Part shown: positions 1 to 8,582 of the stretch, one piece after another | Layout: the number at the start of each line of letters is the position of its first letter | Numbering within the stretch: the stretch's first letter is position 1 | Origin: Hyphomicrobium sp. MC1 | GTDB lineage: Bacteria; Pseudomonadota; Alphaproteobacteria; Rhizobiales; Hyphomicrobiaceae | DNA: 64,000 nt | Reading direction: 5' to 3' | Assembly: GCF_000253295.1 (NCBI RefSeq) | Contig: NC_015717.1 | Coordinates: forward strand, 2,604,001 to 2,668,000 | The notes under the pieces: model-generated | Told to the model about the DNA's origin: nothing | The model's input: the letters and a program-made list of their open reading frames with translations, nothing else | Database searches by the model: none | Made by a program: the position numbers and the translations under genes

Positions 1-1124
1 TCTGGGAGACGGGCGATCACGACATTCCGTTCCGCGTGCTGTCCGGCACGCTGAAGCCGGTGCCCGTCGGTAAGGGCTCGCACGGTCAAGCGGTGATGGT
101 GCCTGTCGATCTTTGCGATATGGATCCGCGCGGTGTGCTGGCCACTCAGGTGTCGCGATTTGCGGATGCCGGGCAGAAGCCCATCGTCGCGGTCGAACTC
201 GAATTCTACGTGACAAAGCGCACGCCGGACGGCGTTTTCAGCCTCGTGACGCCGTCCGGCCTCTCCGCCGATCCCGAACGGCCGATGACGTTCGGCTTTG
301 AGGAAATGGACACGCTCGGACCGTTCATCGATGACGTCTATCGCATCGCTGAGGCACAAGGGCTGCCGCTCGACGCGGTTATGCAGGAGTCCGGCCCTGG
401 TCAATTCGAGATCAATCTGAAGCACAGCGAGGCCATGACGGCAGCGCTCGATGGCGTGCTCTTAAAGCGCGCGGTCAAGGCGGCTGCTCATGCGCACGAT
501 CTCGAAGCGACGTTCATGGCGAAGCCGCACCACGACTGGACGGGCTCCGGAATGCACGTTCACGTCAGCTTGATCGATAAGCAGGGCAACAACCTGTTCG
601 CGGGCGATCCGATGGCGCCAATGTTCCGGCAGGCGATCGGCGGGTTGCGGACATCCATGCCGGACTTCATGGCGGTGTGGGCACAGTCAGCGAACGCATA
701 TCGCCGCTACGTGCCTGAATCCTATGTGCCGATGTCGGCGCACTGGGGCTTCAACAATCGCACAGTGGCGCTCCGCGTGCCGTGCTGCTCGGGGCCTGCG
801 ACGCGCATCGAACATCGCGTCTCGGGTGCCGACGCCAATCCGTTCCTCGTCATCGCAAGTATCCTGGCGGGCGTCCGCCATGGCATCACCAACGGCGTCG
901 ACCCGGGGCAGCATGCGGAAGGCAACGCGGAAGAACTCGACGGCAACGAACTGCCGACCGCCTGGGTGAACGCGCTGCAGACATTCCGCACCTCCGACAT
1001 CGTGCGCGAGGCTTTCGGCGCAGCATTCCAAGACGTCTACTATCGCTTGAAAGAGACCGAACGCATCAGTTTCGAGCGTGTCGTTACTGCGCTCGACTAT
1101 GAATGGTACGCTCAAGTTGCATAA
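1..1124 (+). CDS. glutamine synthetase family protein (gamma-glutamylputrescine synthetase-like), 5' end outside window
   Basis: The reading frame is open to the left edge (…WETGDHDIPFRVLSG…), so the N-terminus is missing and the GTG at 36 is internal. About 374 codons are visible. Glutamine synthetase catalytic-domain motifs are present: GPGQFEINLKH (metal and glutamate site), TGSGMHVHVSL (nucleotide site), GFNNRTVALRVP and RIEHRVSGADANPF. The family condenses glutamate with ammonia or an amine using ATP. The genes 12 bp downstream encode an aldehyde dehydrogenase, GabD and GabT, which favours amine gamma-glutamylation of the PuuA type (putrescine to gamma-glutamylputrescine) over nitrogen assimilation. 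No PuuB-like oxidase is visible and it may lie upstream. A gamma-glutamylmethylamide synthetase (GmaS), known from methylotrophs, is a real alternative that sequence alone cannot exclude. Family call firm, substrate inferred. Confidence 0.85.
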   Translation, partial: WETGDHDIPFRVLSGTLKPVPVGKGSHGQAVMVPVDLCDMDPRGVLATQVSRFADAGQKPIVAVELEFYVTKRTPDGVFSLVTPSGLSADPERPMTFGFEEMDTLGPFIDDVYRIAEAQGLPLDAVMQESGPGQFEINLKHSEAMTAALDGVLLKRAVKAAAHAHDLEATFMAKPHHDWTGSGMHVHVSLIDKQGNNLFAGDPMAPMFRQAIGGLRTSMPDFMAVWAQSANAYRRYVPESYVPMSAHWGFNNRTVALRVPCCSGPATRIEHRVSGADANPFLVIASILAGVRHGITNGVDPGQHAEGNAEELDGNELPTAWVNALQTFRTSDIVREAFGAAFQDVYYRLKETERISFERVVTALDYEWYAQVA

Positions 1125-1136
1125 GGCTTTACGGTC

Positions 1137-2624
1137 ATGACATCGCTTGCACACTTCGAAGCCGTTGCCGGATCGATCAAAATTCCGAGCGAAGCCGTCA
1201 TCGACGGCAAGCTGACGGAGAGCGTTTCCGGCAGAACGTTCGCCAACATCTCACCGCGCGACGGGCGCGTCCTTAATCATGTCGCCCAGTGCGGGCCGGA
1301 GGATGTCGATCTCGCCGTCAAAAGCGCGCGCCGCGCCTTCGATGAGGGATCGTGGCGTAAGCTGCACTATCGCGAGAAAAAGCGCATTCTGTTCAAGCTC
1401 GCCGAACTGATGGAACGCGATATCGAAACGCTCGCCGTTCTCGAAAGCCTCGATGTCGGCAAGCCGATCTCGAACGCGCTCGGCGGCGACGTTCCGAACG
1501 CCATCCGCTCGCTGCGCTATTATGCGGAAGCGCTCGATAAGGTTTACGGTGAAGTGGCGCCGGAAGCACCGGACCGGTTCTCGTTCGTCGTCCACGATCC
1601 GCTGGGCGTCATCGGCGCCATCGTGCCGTGGAACTTCCCGCTGCACATGGCGATGTGGAAGGTCGCCCCGGCACTCGCGATGGGCAATTCCGTCATTCTG
1701 AAGCCTGCGGAGCAATCGCCGCTGACAGCGCTAAAGCTTGGTGAACTGGCGCTCGAAGCTGGAATTCCGGCGGGGGTACTGAACGTTATTCCGGGCTTCG
1801 GCGCAGAAGCAGGCAAGGCGCTCGCGCTGCACAATGACGTCGACATGATTGCATTCACCGGCTCGGGCCCGGTCGGCAAGCTGCTCATGCAGTATTCGGG
1901 ACAGAGCAACCTGAAGCGCGTCAGCCTGGAACTCGGCGGCAAGTCTCCGCATATCGTGTTCGCGGACTGCCCCGATCTCGACCGCGCCGCCACGGAAGCG
2001 GCGTGGGGCATCTTCTATAATTCAGGGCAGGTATGCACTGCCGGGTCTCGTCTCTTGGTGCAGGACGCGATAGCCGATGATTTCACCAATCGGCTCATAA
2101 CGGTTGCTCGAAAAATCGTTGCTGGTGACCCCTTGGAGCCCGCGACGACGTCGGGCGCTATGGTTAGCGAAGAACAGATGAAGACGGCACTCCGCTATAT
2201 CGAAACGGCGAAGCGCGAGGGCGGCACGCTGGCCCTCGGCGGCAATCGCACGCTCGAAGGAAGCGGTGGGTTCTACGTCGAGCCGACGGTGTTTTCGGGC
2301 GTGACGCCCGAGAATACGCTGGCGCGCGAAGAAGTTTTCGGACCGGTGCTCGCCATTACGCGTTTCACCGAAGCGGACGACGCCATCCGCATCGCCAACG
2401 ATACGAACTATGGCCTCGCCGCCGGTCTTTGGACCAAGGACATCACGCTGGCTCACCGCGCCGCCCGCGAGATCCGTGCCGGACTCGTCTGGATCAACGG
2501 CTGGGACAGCTGCGATATCACGATGCCGTTCGGAGGCTTCAAGCAATCGGGCTTCGGCCGTGATCGCTCTCTGCACGCACTACATAAGTATGCCGATTTA
2601 AAATCGGTCTCGATCACACTCTGA
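1137..2624 (+). CDS. NAD(P)-dependent aldehyde dehydrogenase (PuuC-like)
   Basis: The 495-residue product has the full ALDH architecture: PWNFP with the oxyanion Asn166, coenzyme-fold FTGSGPVGK, general base Glu265 in LELGGKSP, and catalytic Cys300 in GQVCTAGSR. Length is usual for the superfamily. It starts 12 bp after the glutamine-synthetase-like gene and ends 18 bp before gabD, so it is almost certainly in the same transcript. In that context the likely substrate is gamma-glutamyl-gamma-aminobutyraldehyde or a similar omega-amino aldehyde, giving gamma-glutamyl-GABA or GABA. The enzyme is soluble and cytoplasmic (no signal peptide). Family certain; substrate is inferred from neighbours, and betaine aldehyde or other ALDHs cannot be excluded. 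Confidence 0.88.
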   Translation: MTSLAHFEAVAGSIKIPSEAVIDGKLTESVSGRTFANISPRDGRVLNHVAQCGPEDVDLAVKSARRAFDEGSWRKLHYREKKRILFKLAELMERDIETLAVLESLDVGKPISNALGGDVPNAIRSLRYYAEALDKVYGEVAPEAPDRFSFVVHDPLGVIGAIVPWNFPLHMAMWKVAPALAMGNSVILKPAEQSPLTALKLGELALEAGIPAGVLNVIPGFGAEAGKALALHNDVDMIAFTGSGPVGKLLMQYSGQSNLKRVSLELGGKSPHIVFADCPDLDRAATEAAWGIFYNSGQVCTAGSRLLVQDAIADDFTNRLITVARKIVAGDPLEPATTSGAMVSEEQMKTALRYIETAKREGGTLALGGNRTLEGSGGFYVEPTVFSGVTPENTLAREEVFGPVLAITRFTEADDAIRIANDTNYGLAAGLWTKDITLAHRAAREIRAGLVWINGWDSCDITMPFGGFKQSGFGRDRSLHALHKYADLKSVSITL

Positions 2625-2642
2625 CGCCCTGGAGACGGTGCA

Positions 2643-4097
2643 ATGAATATCAAATCGTCAACGCCCTTCCCCTCGGCCGCCTTCATAGACGGCGAGTGGG
2701 TGACTTCGAACAAGACGTTTCCGGTTCTCGATCCGGCGACGGGCGAAAAGCTCGTTGATGTACCGGACCTGACACCGGATGATGCCAAGCGCGCCATCGA
2801 CGCCGCGCACAAGGCATTTCCGGCGTGGGCTGCGAAGCCCGCGAAGGAACGCGCGCAGATCCTGCGCAAGTGGTTCGACCTCATCATCGCGGACACCGAA
2901 GCGCTGGCTCAGTTGATGACGGCCGAGCAAGGCAAACCGCTGACGGAATCGCGCGGCGAAGTCGCTTATGGCGCGTCGTTCATTGAATGGTTCGCGGAAG
3001 AAGGAAAGCGCGCCTACGGGCACACGATCCCGACGACGGTCGCGTCGCGCCGCTACCTCACGATCAAGCAGCCCATCGGCGTATGCGCGGCGATCACGCC
3101 GTGGAACTTCCCGATCGCGATGATCACCCGCAAGGTCGGCTGCGCCCTGGCTGCCGGTTGCACGATCGTCGTGAAGCCGTCAGAAGAGACGCCGCTATGT
3201 GCGCTGGCGCTTGCGAAGCTCGCGCAGGACGCAGGCGTTCCGGCGGGCGTATTCAACGTCATCACGACGATGGACGGCCCGGGCATCGGCAAGGTGCTGA
3301 CGGCGGATGACCGTGTGCGCAAGTTGACGTTCACAGGCTCGACGGAAGTCGGCCGCATTCTCTATCGTCAGTGTGCCGACACCATCAAAAAGCTGACGCT
3401 CGAACTCGGCGGCAACGCGCCGCTCATCATTTTCGACGATGCCGATCTGAAGCAGGCGGTCGCCGGAACGATGGCGTCGAAGTTCCGGAACGCGGGCCAG
3501 ACGTGCGTCTGCGCCAACCGTATCCTCGTGCAGGCGGGCATCTTCGACAAGTTCGTTGCAGCCCTGAAAGAGGAAGCCGCGAAGCTCGTCGTGGCACCCG
3601 GCCGTGATGCCAAATCGACGGTCGGACCGCTGATCAATGCGGAAGCCATCGACAAGGTGAAGTCGCTGCTTTCCGGTGCGGTCTCCGAAGGCGCCAAGAT
3701 CGAGATCGGCGGCAAGCCGGACAAACACGGCGCGCTTTTCTTCGAGCCGACCATCGTGACCGGTGTCACCACCGCCATGACGATCGCGAACGAAGAGATC
3801 TTCGGGCCGGTCGCCTCGCTCATCAAATTCGAGACGGAAGCCGACGCGATCCGCATCGCCAACGGCACGCCGTTTGGCCTCGCGGCTTACCTCTTCAGCC
3901 AGAATGTCTCTCGCGCGTGGCGCGTGGCTGAAGCACTCGAAGCCGGCATGATCGGCGTCAACGAAGGCGTGTTCTCGAACGAGGTCGCGCCGTTCGGCGG
4001 CATCAAGCAGTCGGGTCTCGGCCGCGAGGGCGCGGACGAAGGCCTCAACGAGTATCTCGAGACAAAAATGATCGCCCTTGGCGGCATCAACGCCTAG
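2643..4097 (+). CDS. gabD: NAD(P)-dependent succinate-semialdehyde dehydrogenase
   Basis: The 484-residue ALDH has the GabD signature: TPWNFP (Asn155), general base Glu254 in LELGGNAP, and GQTCVCANR with catalytic Cys288 plus a second Cys290. The C-C pair two residues apart is typical of GabD, where it can form a redox-sensitive disulfide. It oxidises succinate semialdehyde to succinate, the last step from GABA into the TCA cycle. The gabT gene that makes its substrate begins about 90 bp downstream. The ATG follows a GGAGACGG ribosome binding site. Identification as the SSADH subfamily is strong from the motif set and context; glutarate semialdehyde is the main alternative substrate. Confidence 0.9.
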   Translation: MNIKSSTPFPSAAFIDGEWVTSNKTFPVLDPATGEKLVDVPDLTPDDAKRAIDAAHKAFPAWAAKPAKERAQILRKWFDLIIADTEALAQLMTAEQGKPLTESRGEVAYGASFIEWFAEEGKRAYGHTIPTTVASRRYLTIKQPIGVCAAITPWNFPIAMITRKVGCALAAGCTIVVKPSEETPLCALALAKLAQDAGVPAGVFNVITTMDGPGIGKVLTADDRVRKLTFTGSTEVGRILYRQCADTIKKLTLELGGNAPLIIFDDADLKQAVAGTMASKFRNAGQTCVCANRILVQAGIFDKFVAALKEEAAKLVVAPGRDAKSTVGPLINAEAIDKVKSLLSGAVSEGAKIEIGGKPDKHGALFFEPTIVTGVTTAMTIANEEIFGPVASLIKFETEADAIRIANGTPFGLAAYLFSQNVSRAWRVAEALEAGMIGVNEGVFSNEVAPFGGIKQSGLGREGADEGLNEYLETKMIALGGINA

Positions 4098-4190
4098 CAG
4101 TCAAGTTTCGGCGGGGCATTTCGATTAATGCTCCGCCGAAAAAGCATTGAACCCTCTTTCGCTCACCCATCGAACCACGAAGGATCGTCC

Positions 4191-5486
4191 ATGGCTACCT
4201 CAGCCGAGCTTCAGGCCCGTCGCGTCGCTGCTATTCCACGCGGCGTCGGAAACGTGACGCAAATCTTTGCCAAGACCGCGAAGAACGCCGAGATCTGGAG
4301 CGAGGACGGCAAGCGCTATATTGATTTCGGCGCGGGCATCGCGGTCGTCAACACGGGCCATCAGCATCCTCGCCTCATCAAGGCCATTGAGGAGCAGCTC
4401 AAGGCTTTCAGTCACGTCTGCTTCCAGGTGACGCCATACGAAAACTATGTGAGCCTGGCGGAACGGCTCAACGCCATTGCGCCAATCGCCGGTCCGGCCA
4501 AGACGATGCTGGCATCAACGGGTGCTGAAGCCGTCGAGAACGCCGTCAAAGTGGCGCGCGCGTTCACCGGACGTCCCGGCATCGTTTCGTTTGCAGGCGG
4601 CTTCCACGGCCGCACGCTGATGGGCATGGCCCTGACGGGCAAGGTCGTGCCTTACAAGAAGGGCTACGGACCGTTTCCGCCGGATGTCTATAATGTCGAA
4701 TTCCCGAACGTCTTCCACGGCGGCAGCACCGGGCAAAGCATTCGCAGCCTGAAATCGCTGTTCAAGCATTCGGTCGATCCGTCGAACATCGCCGGTATCG
4801 TCATCGAGCCGGTGCAAGGCGAAGGCGGCTTCAATATCGTGCCGAAGGAATTCATGGTCGCGCTGCGCGAGCTTTGCGACGACCATGGTATTCTGCTGAT
4901 CGCGGATGAAATCCAGACGGGCTTTGCACGTACTGGCAAGATGTTCGCGATGGAGCATTTCGGCGTGAAGGCCGACGTCGTCACAATGGCGAAGGGCCTC
5001 GCAGGCGGCATGCCTCTGTCGGCGATCGTCGGCCGCGCGGATGTCATGGATGCTTCCAATCCCGGCGGCCTCGGCGGCACTTATGCAGGCAATCCGGTCG
5101 CGTGCGCGTCGGCCCATGCCGTGCTCGACGTCATTCACGACGAGAAGCTCTGCGACCGCGCCACCGCAATCGGCAAGATCATCATGGATCGCTGCTCGGC
5201 GTTGCAGGCCAATTCGAACCTCAACTGCATCGGCGACGTCCGCGGCCTCGGCGCCATGTGCGCGGTCGAGCTTGTGAAAGACAAGGCGAGCGGTGAACCG
5301 GCGCCGGAATTGACGAGCGCATTGCTCAAAGCGGCGAGCGACCGCGGCCTCATTCTTCTTTCGTGCGGCACGTACGGAAACGTCATTCGCTTCCTGGTCC
5401 CGCTGACTGCCAGCGACGAACTCGTTCGCGAGGGCATGGACGTGTTCGAATCGGCACTCACCGACGCCGTCGCCAAGGTCGCTTGA
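4191..5486 (+). CDS. gabT: 4-aminobutyrate--2-oxoglutarate aminotransferase
   Basis: Class III PLP aminotransferase of 431 residues. Asp239 in LLIADEIQTG binds the pyridine nitrogen and Lys268 in VVTMAKGLAGGMP forms the Schiff base. It moves the amino group of GABA to 2-oxoglutarate, giving succinate semialdehyde for the upstream GabD. The frame is open from an ATG at 4128, but I place the start at 4191 (MATSAEL) because GAAGGA at 4179-4184 lies 6 nt before it and the upstream extension does not look like protein. The related substrate 5-aminovalerate is possible. Confidence 0.9.
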   Translation: MATSAELQARRVAAIPRGVGNVTQIFAKTAKNAEIWSEDGKRYIDFGAGIAVVNTGHQHPRLIKAIEEQLKAFSHVCFQVTPYENYVSLAERLNAIAPIAGPAKTMLASTGAEAVENAVKVARAFTGRPGIVSFAGGFHGRTLMGMALTGKVVPYKKGYGPFPPDVYNVEFPNVFHGGSTGQSIRSLKSLFKHSVDPSNIAGIVIEPVQGEGGFNIVPKEFMVALRELCDDHGILLIADEIQTGFARTGKMFAMEHFGVKADVVTMAKGLAGGMPLSAIVGRADVMDASNPGGLGGTYAGNPVACASAHAVLDVIHDEKLCDRATAIGKIIMDRCSALQANSNLNCIGDVRGLGAMCAVELVKDKASGEPAPELTSALLKAASDRGLILLSCGTYGNVIRFLVPLTASDELVREGMDVFESALTDAVAKVA

Positions 5487-5556
5487 TATTTGGACTCGCT
5501 CCCGGCGACCGGCGCCCCGCACGGGTATCGCTGAGAGCAAACAAAGGACTCATCTT

Positions 5557-6879
5557 ATGAATGTACAGATCAAGCCCAACGACCTCGCATCCTTCTGGAT
5601 GCCGTTTACCGCCAACAAGCAGTTCAAGGCGAATCCGCGGCTCTTCGTCGGCGCCAAGGACATGCATTATGTGACGAACGATGGGCGCAAGGTGCTCGAC
5701 GGCACATCGGGTCTCTGGTGCGTAAACGCCGGACACTGCCGTCCGAAGATTGCCGAAGCGATCAAAGCCCAGGTCGATACGCTTGACTTCGCAGGCACGT
5801 TCCAGATGGGCCATAACAAGGCCTTCGAGGCTGCGAACCGGCTGACGGCCATCGCGCCGAAGGGCTTCGATCATGTGTTCTTCACCAACTCCGGTTCGGA
5901 GTCGGTCGAGACGGCACTGAAGATGGCGATCGCCTATCATCGCGCCAAGGGCAACGGCACCAAGGTGCGCCTGATCGGCCGCGAACGCGGCTATCATGGT
6001 GTCAACTTCGGCGGCATGTCGGTCGGCGGCATCGGCCCCAACCGCAAGATGTTCGGTGCGCTTGTCGCAGGCGTTGATCATATGCGGCACACGCACGATC
6101 TGGCGAAGAACGCTTTCACGCGCGGCGAGCCGGAGCACGGAGCGGAGCTTGCGGACGATCTGGAACGCCTCGTTGCGCTGCATGACGCTTCGACGATCGC
6201 CGCTGTCATCGTCGAGCCGGTTGCGTGCTCGACAGGCGTGCTGATCCCGCCGAAGGGATATCTGAAGCGCCTCGAAGCCATCGCCAAGAAGCACGACATT
6301 CTGCTGATCGCCGACGAAGTCATCACGGGCTTCGGCCGTCTCGGCGTGCCGTTCGGTTCGGACTACTTTGGGATCTCGCCGGATATCATCACGACGGCGA
6401 AGGGCGTGACGAACGGTACGATTCCGATGGGCGCCGTGTTCGTCAAATCGCACATCCACGACGCCTTCATGAACGGCCCTGATTGGATGATCGACTTCTT
6501 CCACGGCTATACGTATTCGGGCCATCCAGTCGCCGCGGCAGCCGCCATCGGCACGCTCGACACCTATGCGGAAGAAGGTCTGCTGACGCGCGCCGCAGAG
6601 CTGGCACCCTACTGGGAAGAACGCGTCCACGCGCTGAAGGGCCTGCCGCATATCATCGATGTGCGCAACATCGGCCTCATCGGCGCGGTCGAGTTCGCGC
6701 CCGATCCGGAGCAGCCCGGCAAGCGGGCGTTCGACCGTTTCGTCAAGGCATTCGAGGCCGGTATTCTGGTTCGCCAGACGGGCGACATCATCGCGCTGTC
6801 GCCGCCGCTCGTCATTTCGAAGTCCGAGATCGACCAGTTGTTCGACACCTTCACGAAGGTGCTGAAGGAGACGAACTAA
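5557..6879 (+). CDS. omega-amino acid--pyruvate aminotransferase (beta-alanine:pyruvate type)
   Basis: The 440-residue class III PLP aminotransferase begins with the FWMPFTANKQFK block characteristic of omega-amino-acid:pyruvate transaminases. Asp253 (IADEVITGFG) and Lys282 (TTAKGVTNG) are the cofactor residues. The family converts beta-alanine (or other omega-amino acids) plus pyruvate into malonate semialdehyde plus L-alanine. The next gene, mmsA, can take malonate semialdehyde to acetyl-CoA, and alanine dehydrogenase is encoded about 4.5 kb away at 11362-12486, so the three form a plausible route. The 70-bp gap from gabT and the 80-bp gap to mmsA (which holds a palindromic repeat) leave it open whether this gene is in the upstream operon. 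Confidence 0.87.
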   Translation: MNVQIKPNDLASFWMPFTANKQFKANPRLFVGAKDMHYVTNDGRKVLDGTSGLWCVNAGHCRPKIAEAIKAQVDTLDFAGTFQMGHNKAFEAANRLTAIAPKGFDHVFFTNSGSESVETALKMAIAYHRAKGNGTKVRLIGRERGYHGVNFGGMSVGGIGPNRKMFGALVAGVDHMRHTHDLAKNAFTRGEPEHGAELADDLERLVALHDASTIAAVIVEPVACSTGVLIPPKGYLKRLEAIAKKHDILLIADEVITGFGRLGVPFGSDYFGISPDIITTAKGVTNGTIPMGAVFVKSHIHDAFMNGPDWMIDFFHGYTYSGHPVAAAAAIGTLDTYAEEGLLTRAAELAPYWEERVHALKGLPHIIDVRNIGLIGAVEFAPDPEQPGKRAFDRFVKAFEAGILVRQTGDIIALSPPLVISKSEIDQLFDTFTKVLKETN

Positions 6880-6886
6880 TTCACTT

Positions 6887-6931
6887 GTCATCCCCGAACG
6901 CGATCGCTGCGCTCTCGTGTTCGAGGATGAC
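6887..6931. repeat. dispersed palindromic repeat (REP-like), copy A
   Basis: GTCATCCCCGAAC at 6887-6899 pairs with GTTCGAGGATGAC at 6919-6931 (12 of 13 positions), giving a hairpin with a 19-nt loop. The element sits between the aminotransferase stop and mmsA. Its reverse complement matches the element at 36355-36397 through arms and loop, so it is a genuine dispersed family and not a one-off terminator. It could still stall transcription or stabilise the upstream mRNA end. Confidence 0.7.
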
Positions 6932-6959
6932 GAAAGTCAAAACGAGGATTCCTTTCCCA

Positions 6960-8456
6960 ATGCACATGATCGAGAACGCCATCAACGGGCGCCGCTCACC
7001 TGCTCACGCCGAGCGCACGCAGGCTGTCTTCAATCCGGCGACTGGCGAAGAAGTTGCGCGCCTGCCGCTGTCGAAAGTCGACGATCTCAACGCCGCCGTC
7101 TCTGCCGCGAAGAAAGCCGCACTGACCTGGGGCACGACGCCGCCGATGAAGCGCGTGCGTCCGCTTTTCAAGTTCAAGGAGCTACTGGAAAAGAACGCCG
7201 ACGAGATCGCACGCGCGATTTCACGCGAACACGGCAAGACACATGCCGACTCGCTCGGTGAGCTGGCGCGCGGCATCGATGTCGTCGATTTCGCCTGCGG
7301 GATTCCGCACCTTTTGAAGGGCGAATTCAGCCGCAACGTCGGCCCAGATATCGATAGCTGGTCAGACCGGCAGCCGCTTGGCGTCGTTGCGGGTATCACG
7401 CCCTTCAACTTCCCCGCCATGGTGCCGATGTGGATGTTCCCCGTCGCGATTGCGTGCGGCAATGCTTTCATCCTGAAGCCGTCCGAGCGCGATCCGTCGG
7501 CACCGATGCTGATCTGGGAGCTGTTCCAGCAAGCCGGTCTGCCGGACGGCGTGTTCAACGTCGTGCACGGCGACAAGACGATCGTCGATGCGATTCTCGA
7601 TCATCCCGATATCGCCGCCGTCTCCTTCGTCGGCTCAACGCCCGTTGCACAGTACATCTATGGCCGCGGCACGGCGAACGGCAAGCGCGTGCAGGCACTC
7701 GGCGGCGCCAAGAACCATATGATCGTGATGCCCGACGCCGACATGGACCAGGCGGTCGATGCGCTGATGGGCGCAGGCTATGGTTCCGCTGGCGAGCGCT
7801 GCATGGCGATCTCGGTTGCGGTTCCGGTTGGCGAGAAGACGGCCGACAAGCTCGTCGAGGCTCTGGCACCGCGCGTGCGCGCGCTGAAAGTCGGCCCGGC
7901 GACGGACCCTGAATCGGAGATGGGCCCGGTTGTCACGGCAGACGCGAAGCGCAAGATCACCTCGCTGATCGACAAGGGCGTCGCGGAAGGTGCGAAGCTC
8001 GTCGTCGATGGTCGCGGACTGACGCTACAGGGCTACGAGAACGGATTCTTTCTCGGCGGCACATTGTTCGACAACGTCACGCGCGACATGACGATCTATC
8101 GCGAAGAAATTTTCGGGCCGGTGCTCTCGGTCGTGCGCGCGAAGAACTACGATGAAGCCGCCGATCTCATCAACACGCACGAATATGGCAACGGTACCGC
8201 GATCTTCACGCGCGACGGCGATACGGCACGCGCGTTCGCAGACAAGATCGAGGTCGGCATGGTCGGCATCAACGTGCCGCTGCCGGTGCCGGTTGCCTAT
8301 CACTCGTTCGGCGGCTGGAAGCGCTCGCTGTTCGGGGATCACGCGATTTACGGACCGGAAGGCGTGCACTTCTACACGCGTCTCAAGACAGTTACGGCGC
8401 GCTGGCCGGCCGGCATCCGCAAGGGTGCGGAGTTTAATTTTCCGAGCCTGAAGTAA
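6960..8456 (+). CDS. mmsA: CoA-acylating methylmalonate-semialdehyde dehydrogenase
   Basis: The product is 498 residues from ATG 6960 (MHMIENAING), preceded by GAGGA at 6944-6948; an ATG six bases later is equally possible. The frame is open far upstream, but that part is antiparallel noise across the preceding gene. Motifs: TPFNFPAMVPMWMFP, FVGSTPVAQYIY, GGAKNHMIVMPDADMD in place of the usual general-base Glu (characteristic of MmsA/IolA), and catalytic Cys281 in GSAGERCMAIS. The enzyme converts methylmalonate semialdehyde to propionyl-CoA, or malonate semialdehyde to acetyl-CoA. It therefore links the beta-alanine aminotransferase upstream and the valine-pathway HIBYL-CoA hydrolase at 26811-27926. 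Confidence 0.92.
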   Translation: MHMIENAINGRRSPAHAERTQAVFNPATGEEVARLPLSKVDDLNAAVSAAKKAALTWGTTPPMKRVRPLFKFKELLEKNADEIARAISREHGKTHADSLGELARGIDVVDFACGIPHLLKGEFSRNVGPDIDSWSDRQPLGVVAGITPFNFPAMVPMWMFPVAIACGNAFILKPSERDPSAPMLIWELFQQAGLPDGVFNVVHGDKTIVDAILDHPDIAAVSFVGSTPVAQYIYGRGTANGKRVQALGGAKNHMIVMPDADMDQAVDALMGAGYGSAGERCMAISVAVPVGEKTADKLVEALAPRVRALKVGPATDPESEMGPVVTADAKRKITSLIDKGVAEGAKLVVDGRGLTLQGYENGFFLGGTLFDNVTRDMTIYREEIFGPVLSVVRAKNYDEAADLINTHEYGNGTAIFTRDGDTARAFADKIEVGMVGINVPLPVPVAYHSFGGWKRSLFGDHAIYGPEGVHFYTRLKTVTARWPAGIRKGAEFNFPSLK

Positions 8457-8548
8457 AATTGGATGAGTGAGCGGCAGATGAGCCCGCTCACTTCCTCCTT
8501 ATTCTAAAGTACTGCGGCACATCAGAAATTTCTTCCTGACTTTAAGGC

Positions 8549-8563
8549 TGGCACAAGCCCTGC
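8549..8563 (+). promoter_or_regulatory. sigma-54-like promoter (-24/-12) before the globin chemoreceptor
   Basis: TGGCAC at 8549-8554, five bases, then CTGC at 8560-8563 matches the RpoN consensus TGGCAC-N5-TTGC at all but one position, with exact spacing. The start of transcription would fall near 8575, only about 8 nt before ATG 8583, which suits the second in-frame ATG at 8613 better. Match seen in sequence; function inferred. Confidence 0.45.
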
Positions 8564-8582
8564 GTCCTTAGTTCATCGCAGC

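Noticed and set aside
4515..6891. Long minus-strand frames (341 and 477 codons) across gabT and the aminotransferase
   Set aside because: Antisense to clearly conserved enzymes, no ribosome sites, Arg/Ala/Asp-rich composition typical of high-GC shadows.
6483..6959. N-terminal extension of mmsA by about 160 codons
   Set aside because: Covers the end of the upstream aminotransferase in another frame and has no family counterpart.
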